Source: CAYFKJ01 sp964343605 (GTDB lineage Bacteria > Pseudomonadota > Alphaproteobacteria > UBA2966). Taken from it: a stretch of DNA of 64,000 bases. The notes under the pieces are model-generated. The model did no database searches and had not been told where the DNA came from. It worked only from the letters and a program-made list of their open reading frames with translations. The translations under genes were made by a program, and so were the position numbers. Every line of letters starts with the position of its first letter. Within the stretch, counting starts at the first letter, position 1. The stretch is from the NCBI GenBank assembly GCA_964343605.1, contig CAYFKJ010000003.1:434001-498000 (forward strand), read 5' to 3'. Positions 1 through 7,842 of the stretch are shown in pieces.

Positions 1-729
1 CTCCCGGATGGTAATGGGGAAGTAGATGCCGTCCATTTGGGCACTCATGAGTTCCCGCATGGAGATGTCGCCGTGCCGAGCGCCGAGGATTTCAAACTCG
101 TTGCCGGGAACATAGAGCGGCACGAAAAACGGAATGGCGTTGATGTGATCCCAATGCGGGTGAGAGATAAAGATCTTGGCGGTAATGCGCTCGCCCTTTG
201 ACATGAGGTGATCCGACAGCGACTTGATGCCCGATCCGGCATCGAAAATCATCATCGGAGCTCCCGAGAAATTCAGGCTCACGCACGAGGTGTTGCCGCC
301 GTAGCGCAGCGATTTCTGACCGGGCACTGGCAAAGTGCCGCGAACCCCCCAGAACTTGGCTGTCATCGTATCACCCATCAGCGCGTCGACCTCCGAGATA
401 AAAGTTTCGAGGTTGATCGGCTTCAGCAAGTACCCGTCCGCCCCCATTTCCTTGGCGCGAATCTTGTCGAACTCGTAGGTTTTGGCGGACAGCACCAGGA
501 TTCGGATGTTCGCCGAACCTTCATTGCTCCTGACCTGCCGAACGAGCTCCAAGCCGTCCATTTCCGGCATCATGATGTCGACCAGCAACACTTCCGGCGG
601 GTCCGAAAGAATGCGGGTCAATGCTTCCTTGCTGGAGGTGAAACCCGTTACGTCGTGACCCGCCGCGTCCAGCAGCGCCGTCGCGGCTCCCACAATCTCC
701 TGCTCATCATCGACGACGTAGAACTTCAT
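1..729 (-). CDS. Response regulator fused to a metallo-beta-lactamase fold domain (partial, 3' end off the left edge)
   Basis: The reading frame starts at the ATG complementary to 727-729 and is open to the window edge (243 codons). Residues 1-118 form a receiver domain, with an acidic pair at D7/D8, a likely phosphoacceptor D51 in LLVDIMMPEMDG and the conserved K104 in LLKP. From about residue 123 a metallo-beta-lactamase fold begins, with the metal-binding motif HPHWDH at 190-195. Receiver domains usually drive DNA-binding, cyclase or phosphodiesterase outputs, so a hydrolase output is uncommon. No start or stop lies between the two halves, so this is a true fusion as read. It lies 64 bases downstream of the Flp pilin gene on the same strand and may be cotranscribed with it. 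The substrate of the hydrolase domain is unknown. Confidence 0.85.
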   Translation of the reverse strand, partial: MKFYVVDDEQEIVGAATALLDAAGHDVTGFTSSKEALTRILSDPPEVLLVDIMMPEMDGLELVRQVRSNEGSANIRILVLSAKTYEFDKIRAKEMGADGYLLKPINLETFISEVDALMGDTMTAKFWGVRGTLPVPGQKSLRYGGNTSCVSLNFSGAPMMIFDAGSGIKSLSDHLMSKGERITAKIFISHPHWDHINAIPFFVPLYVPGNEFEILGARHGDISMRELMSAQMDGIYFPITIRE

Positions 730-793
730 CGTGTCGCTACTCTCATTTCGTCCGTCGAGGTCCTGTTAGCCGGGTGCATTATTCTGCCGTTCC

Positions 794-991
794 CTACTGC
801 ATGGCATTTGAGATACTGTTGAAAACGTTAGTTAAATCACCGCCCAATGCCGTCAAGACCGCAATAATCGCGACGGCAATCAATCCCGCGATCATGCCGT
901 ACTCGATAGCCGTTACGCCCTTCTCGGACCCGGTGAACGCGGACAATTTTCTTCCTATCCGACGGCCGGACCGACAAAAACCAATCAACAT
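794..991 (-). CDS. Flp/Fap-type type IVb prepilin
   Basis: This is a 65-residue protein with the layout of Flp pilins: a short basic leader, the prepilin peptidase site before VTAIEYGMIAG (cleavage expected after the Gly preceding VTAIEY), then a single hydrophobic helix rich in Ala, Ile and Leu and a short polar tail. Processed Flp subunits assemble into adhesive Tad pili at the cell envelope. I chose the ATG at 989-991; an upstream TTG in the same frame would add seven residues. No other tad/cpa pilus genes are visible in the window, so the assembly machinery must be elsewhere or this is an orphan pilin. Confidence 0.85.
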   Translation of the reverse strand: MLIGFCRSGRRIGRKLSAFTGSEKGVTAIEYGMIAGLIAVAIIAVLTALGGDLTNVFNSISNAMQ

Positions 992-1049
992 GACCGCCCC
1001 CGCCGTCCTCAATGCTTAAGCCAAAGCTTAGTCCGACGGACGGCTTCTG

Positions 1050-1496
1050 TCACCGCACATCATTGAAGATGGTTAACACGTCGAGGCGGGCGGGAACCTT
1101 CATCAGATGACTGGGACAGGCGGTACAATCGCTGCTGCCGAAACCACGTACGGGAAAAATGACCTCGTCCAATTCACTCAAGACGGCGATCAGCCGGCAT
1201 TCGTCGTCGTCGGGAAATGCCGCAGCAGCCAAGTCCGCGGAAGGTCCGGTGAGATGGTCGATGTGCCAATGTGTGGGCTTCTCCGTCAGCAGATGACGCC
1301 GGCACCGGGCGCGGATGCCGCCGGGCCCGCTGGCCGAACCGGCATAAACGTATGTCCCGCGGCCGAGTTTGGGATTGCCCAGGCGACGGATCCTGGTCGT
1401 CAAATCGGCCGACAGCCTTAACTTAAGAAGGTACGCACCCGGGGCGTTCGGCAGGACTTCAGGGTTTCGCACGAATTTCTTACGCCGGGCATTCAT
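1050..1496 (-). CDS. DUF123 family GIY-YIG-like protein
   Basis: The 148-residue product matches DUF123, a GIY-YIG-related domain found alone or fused to endonuclease III. Visible family landmarks are PGAYLLKLRL near the N-terminus, GTYVYAGSASGPGGIRAR, then HWHIDHL, an ECRLIAVLSEL helix, and a cysteine-containing end FGSSDCTACPSHL. The GxYVYxGSA and HWHID signatures make the family call secure. The biochemical role of stand-alone members is not established, though a nucleic-acid role is usually assumed. The gene starts at the ATG complementary to 1494-1496, next to a very AT-rich intergenic segment. Confidence 0.85.
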   Translation of the reverse strand: MNARRKKFVRNPEVLPNAPGAYLLKLRLSADLTTRIRRLGNPKLGRGTYVYAGSASGPGGIRARCRRHLLTEKPTHWHIDHLTGPSADLAAAAFPDDDECRLIAVLSELDEVIFPVRGFGSSDCTACPSHLMKVPARLDVLTIFNDVR

Positions 1497-1679
1497 ATTT
1501 TCGACATGATGGCATTATGTATAACACGAAAAAAATAACATAACATTTTGGAAGCAAATGATAAAAATTAACTTTAGAAATCTTCTTGATTTATATTGTT
1601 TTAAGCTTAAAATAATAATTGGTACTCGGATACTGATTTAGCGAAATTGGTGTTGGAAACTAAGGCGATCGGGAGAGAA
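1497..1679. other. AT-rich divergent intergenic region
   Basis: This stretch separates the DUF123 gene (leftward) from the bifunctional flavoprotein gene (rightward). It is strikingly AT-rich compared with the GC-rich surroundings and must hold promoters for both. A possible rightward sigma-70-like promoter is TTGATT at 1586-1591 and TAAAAT at 1608-1613 with a 16-base spacer, but in such AT-rich DNA this match is weak evidence. Confidence 0.4.
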
Positions 1680-1682
1680 ATG

Positions 1683-4028
1683 ATGAAGATATCGGTGATT
1701 GGCGGCGGACCGGCGGGGCTCTATTTCTCGCTCCTGATGAAAAAGGCCGATCCGAGCCATGATATCGTGGTTTACGAGCGCAACAAAGCCGACGACACCT
1801 TCGGCTTCGGCGTGGTGTTCTCGGACGAAACGCTTTCGGGCTTCATCGACTACGACCAGGGCACTTACGCCGACATCGTCGAAAGCTTCGCCTACTGGGA
1901 CGATATCGACATCGTCTATGGCGACGAGGTCGTCACCTCCTCCGGCCACGGTTTCTGCGGCATGTCGCGCAAGCGCCTTTTGCAGATCTTCCAAAAGCAC
2001 TGCGTCGCCGCCGGCGTAAAGATCGAGTACGAAACTGACATCACCAGTCTGGACCAGTTCGGCGATTCGGACCTGATCCTGGCTTCCGACGGTATCAACA
2101 GCTTCATCCGCGACGAGTTTGCCGATCATTTCAAACCCAGCCTGGATTGGCGCAAGAACAAGTTCGTCTGGCTGGGCTCCACCCTGCCTCTCGACGCTTT
2201 CACCTTCATCTTCCGCGAAAGCGAGCATGGCCTGTTCCGCGTCCACGCCTACCAGTTCCAGGCGGAAGCCAGCACCTTCATCGTCGAATGCACCGAGGAG
2301 ACCTGGTTGAAGGCCGGGCTGGACAAGGCCACCGAGGAGGAAACCCGCGACTACTGCGCCAAGCTTTTTGCAGAGGACCTCAAGGGCCACGAGCTGTTAC
2401 TCAACCGGTCGCTCTGGCGCACTTTCCCGACCGTGCGCAACGAACGCTGGACCCACGACAATGTCGTGTTGCTGGGCGATGCCCTGCACACTGCCCACTT
2501 CTCCATCGGCTCGGGCACCAAGCTCGCGATGGAGGACGCCATCGCCCTCTTTGAAGCCTTCAAGCTGCGCGGCAACGACGTCAAGGCGGCCCTGGCCGAA
2601 TACGAGGAAGGCCGCAAGGAGGAAGTCGCCCGACTGCAGAAGACCGCCGACACCAGCCTCAAGTGGTTCGAAAACACCGAACGCTACATGGACCTGGAGC
2701 CCCTCCAGTTCGCCATGAGCCTGCTGTCGCGCTCCAAGCGCATCACCTACGAGAACCTCGGCCGGCGCGATGCCGGGTTCATCGAGAAGATCGACCGCAT
2801 GGTGGCGGCCCAGGCGGCCGAGCAAACGGGCCTCGACATTCCTACCGATCCTGCGCCGGTGCCCATGTTCACGCCCTTCAAGCTGCGCGACATGATTGTG
2901 CCCAACCGCGTCGTCGTCTCGCCGATGTGCCAGTATTCGGCTACCGACGGCCTGCCCAACGACTGGCACATGGTGCACTTGGGCAGCCGCGCCATCGGCG
3001 GCGCCGGCCTGGTTTACGGCGAGGCCACGGGCGTATCCGCCGAAGGCCGCATCAGCCCGGGCTGCACCGGCATTTGGAGCGACGAGCACACCGCCGCCTG
3101 GAAGCGCATCGTCGATTTCGTGCACGCCAATTCCGCCGCCAAGACCTGCCTGCAGATCTGTCACGCCGGACCCAAGTCGGCCACCTGTCTGCCGTGGGAG
3201 GGCGGTTACGACGTACCGCTGCCCGAGGATCAGGCCTGGCCCATCATGGCGGCCTCCCCCCTCCCCTACCTTGCGGAAAGTCAGGTACCGAGGGAGATGG
3301 ACCGCGCGGACATGGATGCCGTGATCGCCGATTTCGCGGCGGCTGCGAAGCGCGTCGACGACGCCGGCTTCGATATGGTGGAAATCCACATGGCGCACGG
3401 CTACCTGCTGTCGAGCTTCATCTCGCCCGTCATGAACAAGCGCTCCGACGAATACGGCGGGTCCATCGAGAACCGCATGCGCTTCCCACTGGAGGTCTTC
3501 GACGCCGTCCGCGCCGCCTTCCCCGCGCAAAAACCGGTTTCCGTCCGCGTCTCCGCCACCGACTGGATGGACGGTGGCCTCACGGAAGAGGAGCTCGTGG
3601 CGTTGGCCAAGATGCTCAAAGAGCACGGCTGCGACGTCATCGACGTCTCCGCCGGCCAAACCTCGACCGAGGCCGAGCCGGAATACGGCCGCATGTTCCA
3701 AACGCCGTTTGCGGAACGCATCCGCATCGAGGCCGGCCTGCCGACCATCGCCGTCGGCGCCATCACCACCGGCGATCAGGTCAATACCATCGTCGCCGCC
3801 GGCCGTTCGGACCTCTGCGCCATGGCCCGGCCCCACCTCGCCGACCCCTACGCCACCCTGCATGAAGCCGCCCACTACGGCTTCAAGGACCAGGCCTGGC
3901 CGGTGCAGTACCTGGCCGGCAAGGATCAGGTCGAAACCCTGGCGATGCGCGCGAACGACGAGCAATCCGAACTCCGCGACGCCGCCAAACCCCCGCGCCC
4001 CGAGGATCTGCTGAAGGCGGCGGAGTAA
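1683..4028 (+). CDS. Bifunctional salicylyl-CoA 5-hydroxylase/oxidoreductase-type flavoprotein
   Basis: The 781-residue protein joins two flavoenzyme halves. Residues 1 to about 390 form a class A flavin monooxygenase with the FAD dinucleotide motif VIGGGPAGLY at the extreme N-terminus, a mid-domain LILASDGINS and a second FAD motif VVLLGDALHTAHF. Residues from about 400 to 770 form an old-yellow-enzyme type NADH:flavin oxidoreductase (VSPMCQYSA, HMAHGYLLSSFISPVMNKR, GAITTGDQ). This architecture is that of 2-aminobenzoyl-CoA monooxygenase/reductase and of proteins annotated as bifunctional salicylyl-CoA 5-hydroxylase, which dearomatise aromatic CoA thioesters. GGGAGAG at 1670-1676 supports the ATG at 1683 (or 1680). 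No CoA ligase or thioesterase lies alongside, so the pathway context is missing and the substrate is uncertain. Confidence 0.85.
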   Translation: MKISVIGGGPAGLYFSLLMKKADPSHDIVVYERNKADDTFGFGVVFSDETLSGFIDYDQGTYADIVESFAYWDDIDIVYGDEVVTSSGHGFCGMSRKRLLQIFQKHCVAAGVKIEYETDITSLDQFGDSDLILASDGINSFIRDEFADHFKPSLDWRKNKFVWLGSTLPLDAFTFIFRESEHGLFRVHAYQFQAEASTFIVECTEETWLKAGLDKATEEETRDYCAKLFAEDLKGHELLLNRSLWRTFPTVRNERWTHDNVVLLGDALHTAHFSIGSGTKLAMEDAIALFEAFKLRGNDVKAALAEYEEGRKEEVARLQKTADTSLKWFENTERYMDLEPLQFAMSLLSRSKRITYENLGRRDAGFIEKIDRMVAAQAAEQTGLDIPTDPAPVPMFTPFKLRDMIVPNRVVVSPMCQYSATDGLPNDWHMVHLGSRAIGGAGLVYGEATGVSAEGRISPGCTGIWSDEHTAAWKRIVDFVHANSAAKTCLQICHAGPKSATCLPWEGGYDVPLPEDQAWPIMAASPLPYLAESQVPREMDRADMDAVIADFAAAAKRVDDAGFDMVEIHMAHGYLLSSFISPVMNKRSDEYGGSIENRMRFPLEVFDAVRAAFPAQKPVSVRVSATDWMDGGLTEEELVALAKMLKEHGCDVIDVSAGQTSTEAEPEYGRMFQTPFAERIRIEAGLPTIAVGAITTGDQVNTIVAAGRSDLCAMARPHLADPYATLHEAAHYGFKDQAWPVQYLAGKDQVETLAMRANDEQSELRDAAKPPRPEDLLKAAE

Positions 4029-4044
4029 GGAAACAAAAGAGAAA

Positions 4045-4129
4045 ATTGGATTCCGGCCTGCGCCGGAATGACGGAAAAAACCAACCGTTATCCACCAACG
4101 TCACCCCGGACTTGATCCGGGGTCCAATC
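4045..4129 (+). repeat. Double-palindrome extragenic repeat, copy 1
   Basis: The element has two stem-loops: TTCCGGC-ctgc-GCCGGAA on the left and ACCCCGGA-cttga-TCCGGGGT on the right, separated by about 35 bases. The outer edges ATTGGA and TCCAAT are complementary, so the whole unit resembles a small inverted-repeat element. It starts 16 bases after the stop of the flavoprotein gene. Copies lie at 5721-5803 and 6114-6195 in the same orientation, and even the spacer (TATCCACCAACGTCACCCC) is conserved between copies 1 and 3. Confidence 0.9.
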
Positions 4130-4234
4130 TATTTTTTGTTCGGCTGCCGCTAGGTCACCGCTAGTCCATCACCCCCTAGACACCCACCCATCACCTGCTA
4201 CCATGCCCAAAAAATCCCGCAATGGTGGCATCAA

Positions 4235-5701
4235 ATGTCCTGTGCATATCGGTACAAACGAGAAATCGATTTCGAAGAATATGTTTCTGAATGCCAATTT
4301 CAGCAAGATGAGAAAGAGTTTTTCCTCGCCAACGGTGATCAATGGTGTCGCTTCCACTTACCAATGATCGATGATGACGGCGTTCCAACGGAAAAAATGC
4401 GTTGGCCGGTTGATGGTATCGAGGAATCAGACTTTATTACCGAAATCCATTCCCGGATTGATGCCGCACAAGAATTGGAGTGCTGGTGCGACCTCTCCGG
4501 CATTGTTTTTCCAATGCCTCCGGATTTTTCGGATATTGGCTACGTCCGCCCCCTCGGCACAGTAGTATTTACGGATATCAACTTCCCAAATGGTACAGAT
4601 TTCTCATACGCAACGATTGGGGACTAAAGCAGTTTCGAAAATTCAACTTTCGACAGAGACACATCTTTTGAAAATGCCAATTTTGGAAGCGGTGTGAGTT
4701 TCGAGAAAGCGAGGTTTGAAAAGGCAAATTTCGAGTCTGCAACATTCGGGGATTACAACCTTTTTTTCGAAACGACGTTTGCCTACATCGCAAATTTCAA
4801 ACATGCGATATTTGGTGATGATTGTAGTTTTGGCCGAACGAAGTTTGGGCTGCAAGCGAATTTCTCAAACGCATCATTTGGACTGAACATTAGTTTCGTC
4901 GACGCGAGATTTGCTGGAAGCGCTTTGTTTATCGAATGCCAATTTGGGCAAGGCGCAGGATTTGCCGCCTACCAATCAGGTGGTGAGGATGAATCATGGA
5001 ATTCAATGAAATGGACCAGTTTTGCTGGCTCTGAGTTTCTTCGCAGCGACCCTGAGAAGGGACTGTCTCCAAGTTTCTCAAATCGCCATTTCCTTGGCAC
5101 AACGTCATTCAAAAATACCGTATTCCAAGATGCACCTAATTTTCACAACACATCGCTGAACCAAGATACGAGTTTTGACGGTGCTGATTTTCAGCGCACC
5201 GAGGGTTTCGATGCCGCCCGAGCATACAGAACCTTAAAGCGCGCAATGGCAGATGCGCATTCGCGAATCGATGCAGCAAATTTCTATGCCCTGGAAATGA
5301 AAAGCCTTCGACATGAACCTGAAACGAAATTTTCGGTAAAAGCGATGTCGTTGGCGTATGAACTGGCTTCAGATTATGGACGTAGCTTTGTTCGCCCCAT
5401 TTTCTGGCTGTTCTATTCCCTCCTTCTATTCCTGGCCATATTTCAAACCAGTTCTGCAATACATGAAATTGAGTTTGAGGGAAGATCGTTGTTAGGCTTC
5501 GGCATCGAACAGATCGTCAGGCCGTTTGGGGTTTGGCCGCTGAATTATGAGAAGGCGTTGCAGGGCGTAGGTTGGGTGGCTGAATTGTTGGATGCCGCGC
5601 CGCTGCTCACGCGATTTCTGGCGACGCTGCAGTCGTTGATCAGCATTGGACTGGTGACGCTGTTTGTCTTGGCGGTTCGGCGGCGGTTTCGGATGGATTA
5701 G
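4235..5701 (+). pseudogene. Pentapeptide-repeat membrane protein gene interrupted by an in-frame TAA
   Basis: Two open stretches, 4235-4627 and 4628-5701, are in the same frame and separated only by TAA at 4625-4627. Reading through it continues the same repeat pattern without a break: upstream VVFTDINFPNGTDFSYATIGD, downstream SSFENSTFDRDTSFENANFG and many further five-residue repeats with a central Phe. The start resembles related proteins, with a short cysteine-containing N-terminus (MSCAYRYKREIDF, then WCRFHLP). The C-terminal third has no repeats and carries two hydrophobic segments (WLFYSLLLFLAIF and SLISIGLVTLFVLAV) and a basic tail, so the protein was probably membrane-anchored. Base composition is clearly more AT-rich than its neighbours, suggesting acquisition. 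GTG at 4694 could restart translation of the downstream part. A sequencing error or natural readthrough cannot be excluded. Confidence 0.75.
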
Positions 5702-5720
5702 TGGGGAGGAAAAAAAGGAA

Positions 5721-5803
5721 ATTGGATTCCGGCATGCGCCGGAATGACAAGGAGAGGAAATACCTGTCCACGGCGTCATCCCGGACTTGATCCGGGATCC
5801 AAT
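5721..5803 (+). repeat. Double-palindrome extragenic repeat, copy 2
   Basis: Stem-loops TTCCGGC-atgc-GCCGGAA and TCCCGGA-cttga-TCCGGGA are bounded by AAATTGGATTCCGG and CCGGGATCCAATTT, which pair over 14 bases with one mismatch. The element begins about 19 bases after the pentapeptide gene and ends 11 bases before the GIY-YIG start codon. The spacer differs from copies 1 and 3. Confidence 0.9.
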
Positions 5804-5814
5804 TTGTTTTTGGT

Positions 5815-6102
5815 ATGGCTGGGTACGTTTACGTTATGGCGAGCGGGCCGTTCGGGACGCTCTACATTGGGGTGACATCCGATTTGGTGCGACGGATACA
5901 CCAGCATCGGTCCGGGGAAACCGGAGGGTTCACGGCGCGACATAGCGTAAAGACTTTGGTTCACTTCGAGGTGTTCGAGGGAATCGAGGATGCCATGGCG
6001 CGAGAGAAAACTCTCAAGAACTGGCGGCGGCAGTGGAAGGTCAACCTGATTCAGGAAAACAATCCGGATTGGCGGGATCTTTATCCGGATATCGTTAGAT
6101 AA
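5815..6102 (+). CDS. Small GIY-YIG nuclease-family protein
   Basis: The 95-residue protein is a stand-alone GIY-YIG domain of the YhbQ/UPF0213 type. It has the first strand motif YVYVMAS, the second strand LYIGVTSDLVRRIHQHRSG carrying the conserved Tyr, Arg and His, and the later helix with the metal-binding Glu in AMAREKTLKNW. It is full length for the family. The gene is framed by direct copies of a palindromic repeat that end 11 bases before its ATG and begin 11 bases after its stop codon, leaving almost no other DNA. The nuclease family is secure; a role in spreading or processing the flanking palindromes is my inference. Confidence 0.9.
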   Translation: MAGYVYVMASGPFGTLYIGVTSDLVRRIHQHRSGETGGFTARHSVKTLVHFEVFEGIEDAMAREKTLKNWRRQWKVNLIQENNPDWRDLYPDIVR

Positions 6103-6113
6103 AAAAAGTACAA

Positions 6114-6195
6114 ATTGGATTCCGGCCTGCGCCGGAATGACGGAAGAACTAACCGCTATCCACCAACGTCACCCCGGACTTGATCCGGGGTCCAG
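6114..6195 (+). repeat. Double-palindrome extragenic repeat, copy 3
   Basis: It has the same two stem-loops as copy 1 (TTCCGGC-ctgc-GCCGGAA and CCCCGGA-cttga-TCCGGGG) with a near-identical spacer. It lies 11 bases after the GIY-YIG stop codon and 9 bases from the stop codon of the convergent acetyltransferase gene, so it may also serve as a transcription terminator for both. Confidence 0.9.
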
Positions 6196-6204
6196 GTTGT
6201 TTAT

Positions 6205-6681
6205 TTACAGCTTCCGCTCCATGTGGACGATTTCGAGCGGTTCGGCGCCTTCGCCGCCGTGGCTGAAGCGGCCGCGGCCGACGGAGGTGAAGCCGTGGCG
6301 GTGGTAGAAGGTTTCGGCGTTGAGGGTGGCTTCTAGGATAATGCGGTCGCTGTCGGTCTGGGCGGAGAGTTCGAGGCCGAGTTCCAGCAATTGCTCGCCG
6401 ATGCCATAGCCCGCGAAGTCGGGCAGGATGAAGAGCCGCAGGATCTCGCCGGGGATGGCGTCGACGTAACCCACGACCTCGCCGGCGAACTCGGCGACGC
6501 GGATACGGCCGGCGATCAGGTTTTCGTGGAAGACGCTGGCCGGGCGGCCGTCCATCCAGCTTTTGATCTGGGCGGGCGTATAATGACCGGCACTGAGGCC
6601 TTCCACCGAGCGCGTGGTGACGCTGTGGAGCGTTTCCGCATCGGCCAACTCGCCGACGCGAATTTTGACGTTGAGCGCCAC
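6205..6681 (-). CDS. GNAT-family N-acetyltransferase
   Basis: The 158-residue protein has the GNAT fold pattern: an N-terminal IRVGELADAETLHSVTTRSV helix region, the central strand VAEFAGEVVGYVDA, the acetyl-CoA loop region LFILPDFAGYGIGEQLLE and the C-terminal NAETFYHRHGFTSVGRG motif. Members transfer an acetyl group from acetyl-CoA to an amine; the acceptor cannot be predicted. The gene begins just 4 bases after the stop of the cyclophilin gene and is probably the last gene of the gyrA-coaD-cyclophilin transcript. Confidence 0.85.
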   Translation of the reverse strand: MALNVKIRVGELADAETLHSVTTRSVEGLSAGHYTPAQIKSWMDGRPASVFHENLIAGRIRVAEFAGEVVGYVDAIPGEILRLFILPDFAGYGIGEQLLELGLELSAQTDSDRIILEATLNAETFYHRHGFTSVGRGRFSHGGEGAEPLEIVHMERKL

Positions 6682-6685
6682 CGCT

Positions 6686-7228
6686 CTATTTGTCGGCGTC
6701 GGCCGCCACCTGCATTTTGATGATCTTGTCGGGGTCGTTGACCATGCCGCTGCCGGGTGCGCCCTTCTTGATGAGATCGACGTTATCCATGCCCTCGATC
6801 ACCGTGCCCCACAGGGTGTACTGGCCGTTGAGATGCGGTGCGTCGGCGAAGACGATGAAGAACTGCGAATCGGCGCTGTCCGGGTGTCCGGCGCGGGCCA
6901 TGGAAACGGCGCCCCGGACGTGCGGCGCATCGTTGAACTCGGCGTCCAGGTTCTTGCCCGAACCGCCCGTTCCGGTCCCGGTGGGATCGCCCGTCTGCGC
7001 CATGAACCCGTCGATCACGCGATGAAAGACGATGCCGTCGTAAAAGCCCTCACGCGTCAGTTCCTTGATGCGGGCGACGTGGTTGGGCGCCAGATCGGGG
7101 TGCAGTTCAATGACAACCCGGCCGTGCTCCAATTCGAGGTAAAGGGTGTTTTCCGGATCGGCAGCCATGGCTTCCCCCGCAGCTAGCAAGAAACAAAAAG
7201 TGAAAAGTGAGAGGAGACGTCTAATCAT
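6686..7228 (-). CDS. Periplasmic cyclophilin-type peptidyl-prolyl isomerase
   Basis: The 180-residue protein opens with a signal peptide (RRLLSLFTFCFLLAAGEAMA, likely cleavage after AMA) and then a full cyclophilin domain: GFYDGIVFHRVIDGFMAQTGDPTGTG, FFIVFADAPHLNGQYTLWG and VIEGMDNVDLIKKG. The FHRV, QTGDPTGTG and NGQYTLWG motifs hold the catalytic Arg and other active-site residues. It catalyses cis-trans isomerisation of Xaa-Pro bonds, here in the periplasm. Its position downstream of coaD and gyrA is the usual alphaproteobacterial order. Confidence 0.93.
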   Translation of the reverse strand: MIRRLLSLFTFCFLLAAGEAMAADPENTLYLELEHGRVVIELHPDLAPNHVARIKELTREGFYDGIVFHRVIDGFMAQTGDPTGTGTGGSGKNLDAEFNDAPHVRGAVSMARAGHPDSADSQFFIVFADAPHLNGQYTLWGTVIEGMDNVDLIKKGAPGSGMVNDPDKIIKMQVAADADK

Positions 7229-7265
7229 TGGGATACTGTGCTTTCATCGTCGTTGAGCGGGCACG

Positions 7266-7784
7266 TTAAGCGTTCGCCTTACGCTCCGCAACCCGTTTGG
7301 CCAGAGCATCTTTGACGTTGGCGGAGACGAAGGCGCTGACGTCGCCATCGAGGCCGGCGATTTCCTTGACCAGGCTGGAGGCGATGAATTGGTTGCGCTC
7401 CGAAGCCATCAGGAAGACGGTTTCCACATCGGCATTGAGATGGGCGTTCATGCCGGTCATCTGGAATTCGAACTCGAAATCCGAAACAGCCCGTAGGCCA
7501 CGCACGATCATGTTGGCGCCGACGCTGGTCACGAAGTGCATCAGCAGATTGTCGAAGGTCTGAACCTCGAGGGTACAGCCATGCTTGCCCTGCAGCGGTT
7601 CAATCTCGCGGTTGACCATTTCCGCCCGCTCCTCGAGCGTGAACATCGGCACTTTCGAGGGATTGATCGCCATGCCGATGATCAAATGATCGGTGATCTT
7701 GATGGCGCGCGAGATGATGTCCATGTGGCCGTTCGTGATGGGATCGAACGTACCGGGATAGACGGCAATACGCTTTTTGCTCAA
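7266..7784 (-). CDS. coaD: Phosphopantetheine adenylyltransferase
   Basis: The 172-residue enzyme catalyses the penultimate step of coenzyme A synthesis, adenylating 4'-phosphopantetheine with ATP in the cytoplasm. The N-terminus AVYPGTFDPITNGHMDIISRA contains the nucleotidyltransferase TxGH motif (TNGH), followed by MVNREIEPL, VRGLRAVSDFEFEFQM and the C-terminal IASSLVKEIAGLDGDVS motif that binds ATP phosphates. Length matches the family. The gene sits 58 bases downstream of gyrA on the same strand. Confidence 0.97.
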   Translation of the reverse strand: MSKKRIAVYPGTFDPITNGHMDIISRAIKITDHLIIGMAINPSKVPMFTLEERAEMVNREIEPLQGKHGCTLEVQTFDNLLMHFVTSVGANMIVRGLRAVSDFEFEFQMTGMNAHLNADVETVFLMASERNQFIASSLVKEIAGLDGDVSAFVSANVKDALAKRVAERKANA

Positions 7785-7842
7785 AGGGGGGCTCCTAGGA
7801 TCGGGGATCGGTCATCGAAGTTCGGCGGTGCCGAGGCGCTCG

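Noticed and set aside
2397..3965. Long open frame on the minus strand opposite the bifunctional flavoprotein gene
   Set aside because: It is antisense to a clear two-domain enzyme, has low-complexity Gly/Arg/Val-rich sequence and no family similarity; GC-rich codon bias creates such shadows.
4694..5701. Independent second gene starting at the GTG at 4694
   Set aside because: The repeat pattern continues in the same frame from before the TAA, so it is more simply the downstream part of one broken gene.
4045..6195. Three similar repeats considered as a CRISPR array
   Set aside because: The copies are 83-85 bases, palindromic, irregularly spaced by complete genes, and have no cas genes near.
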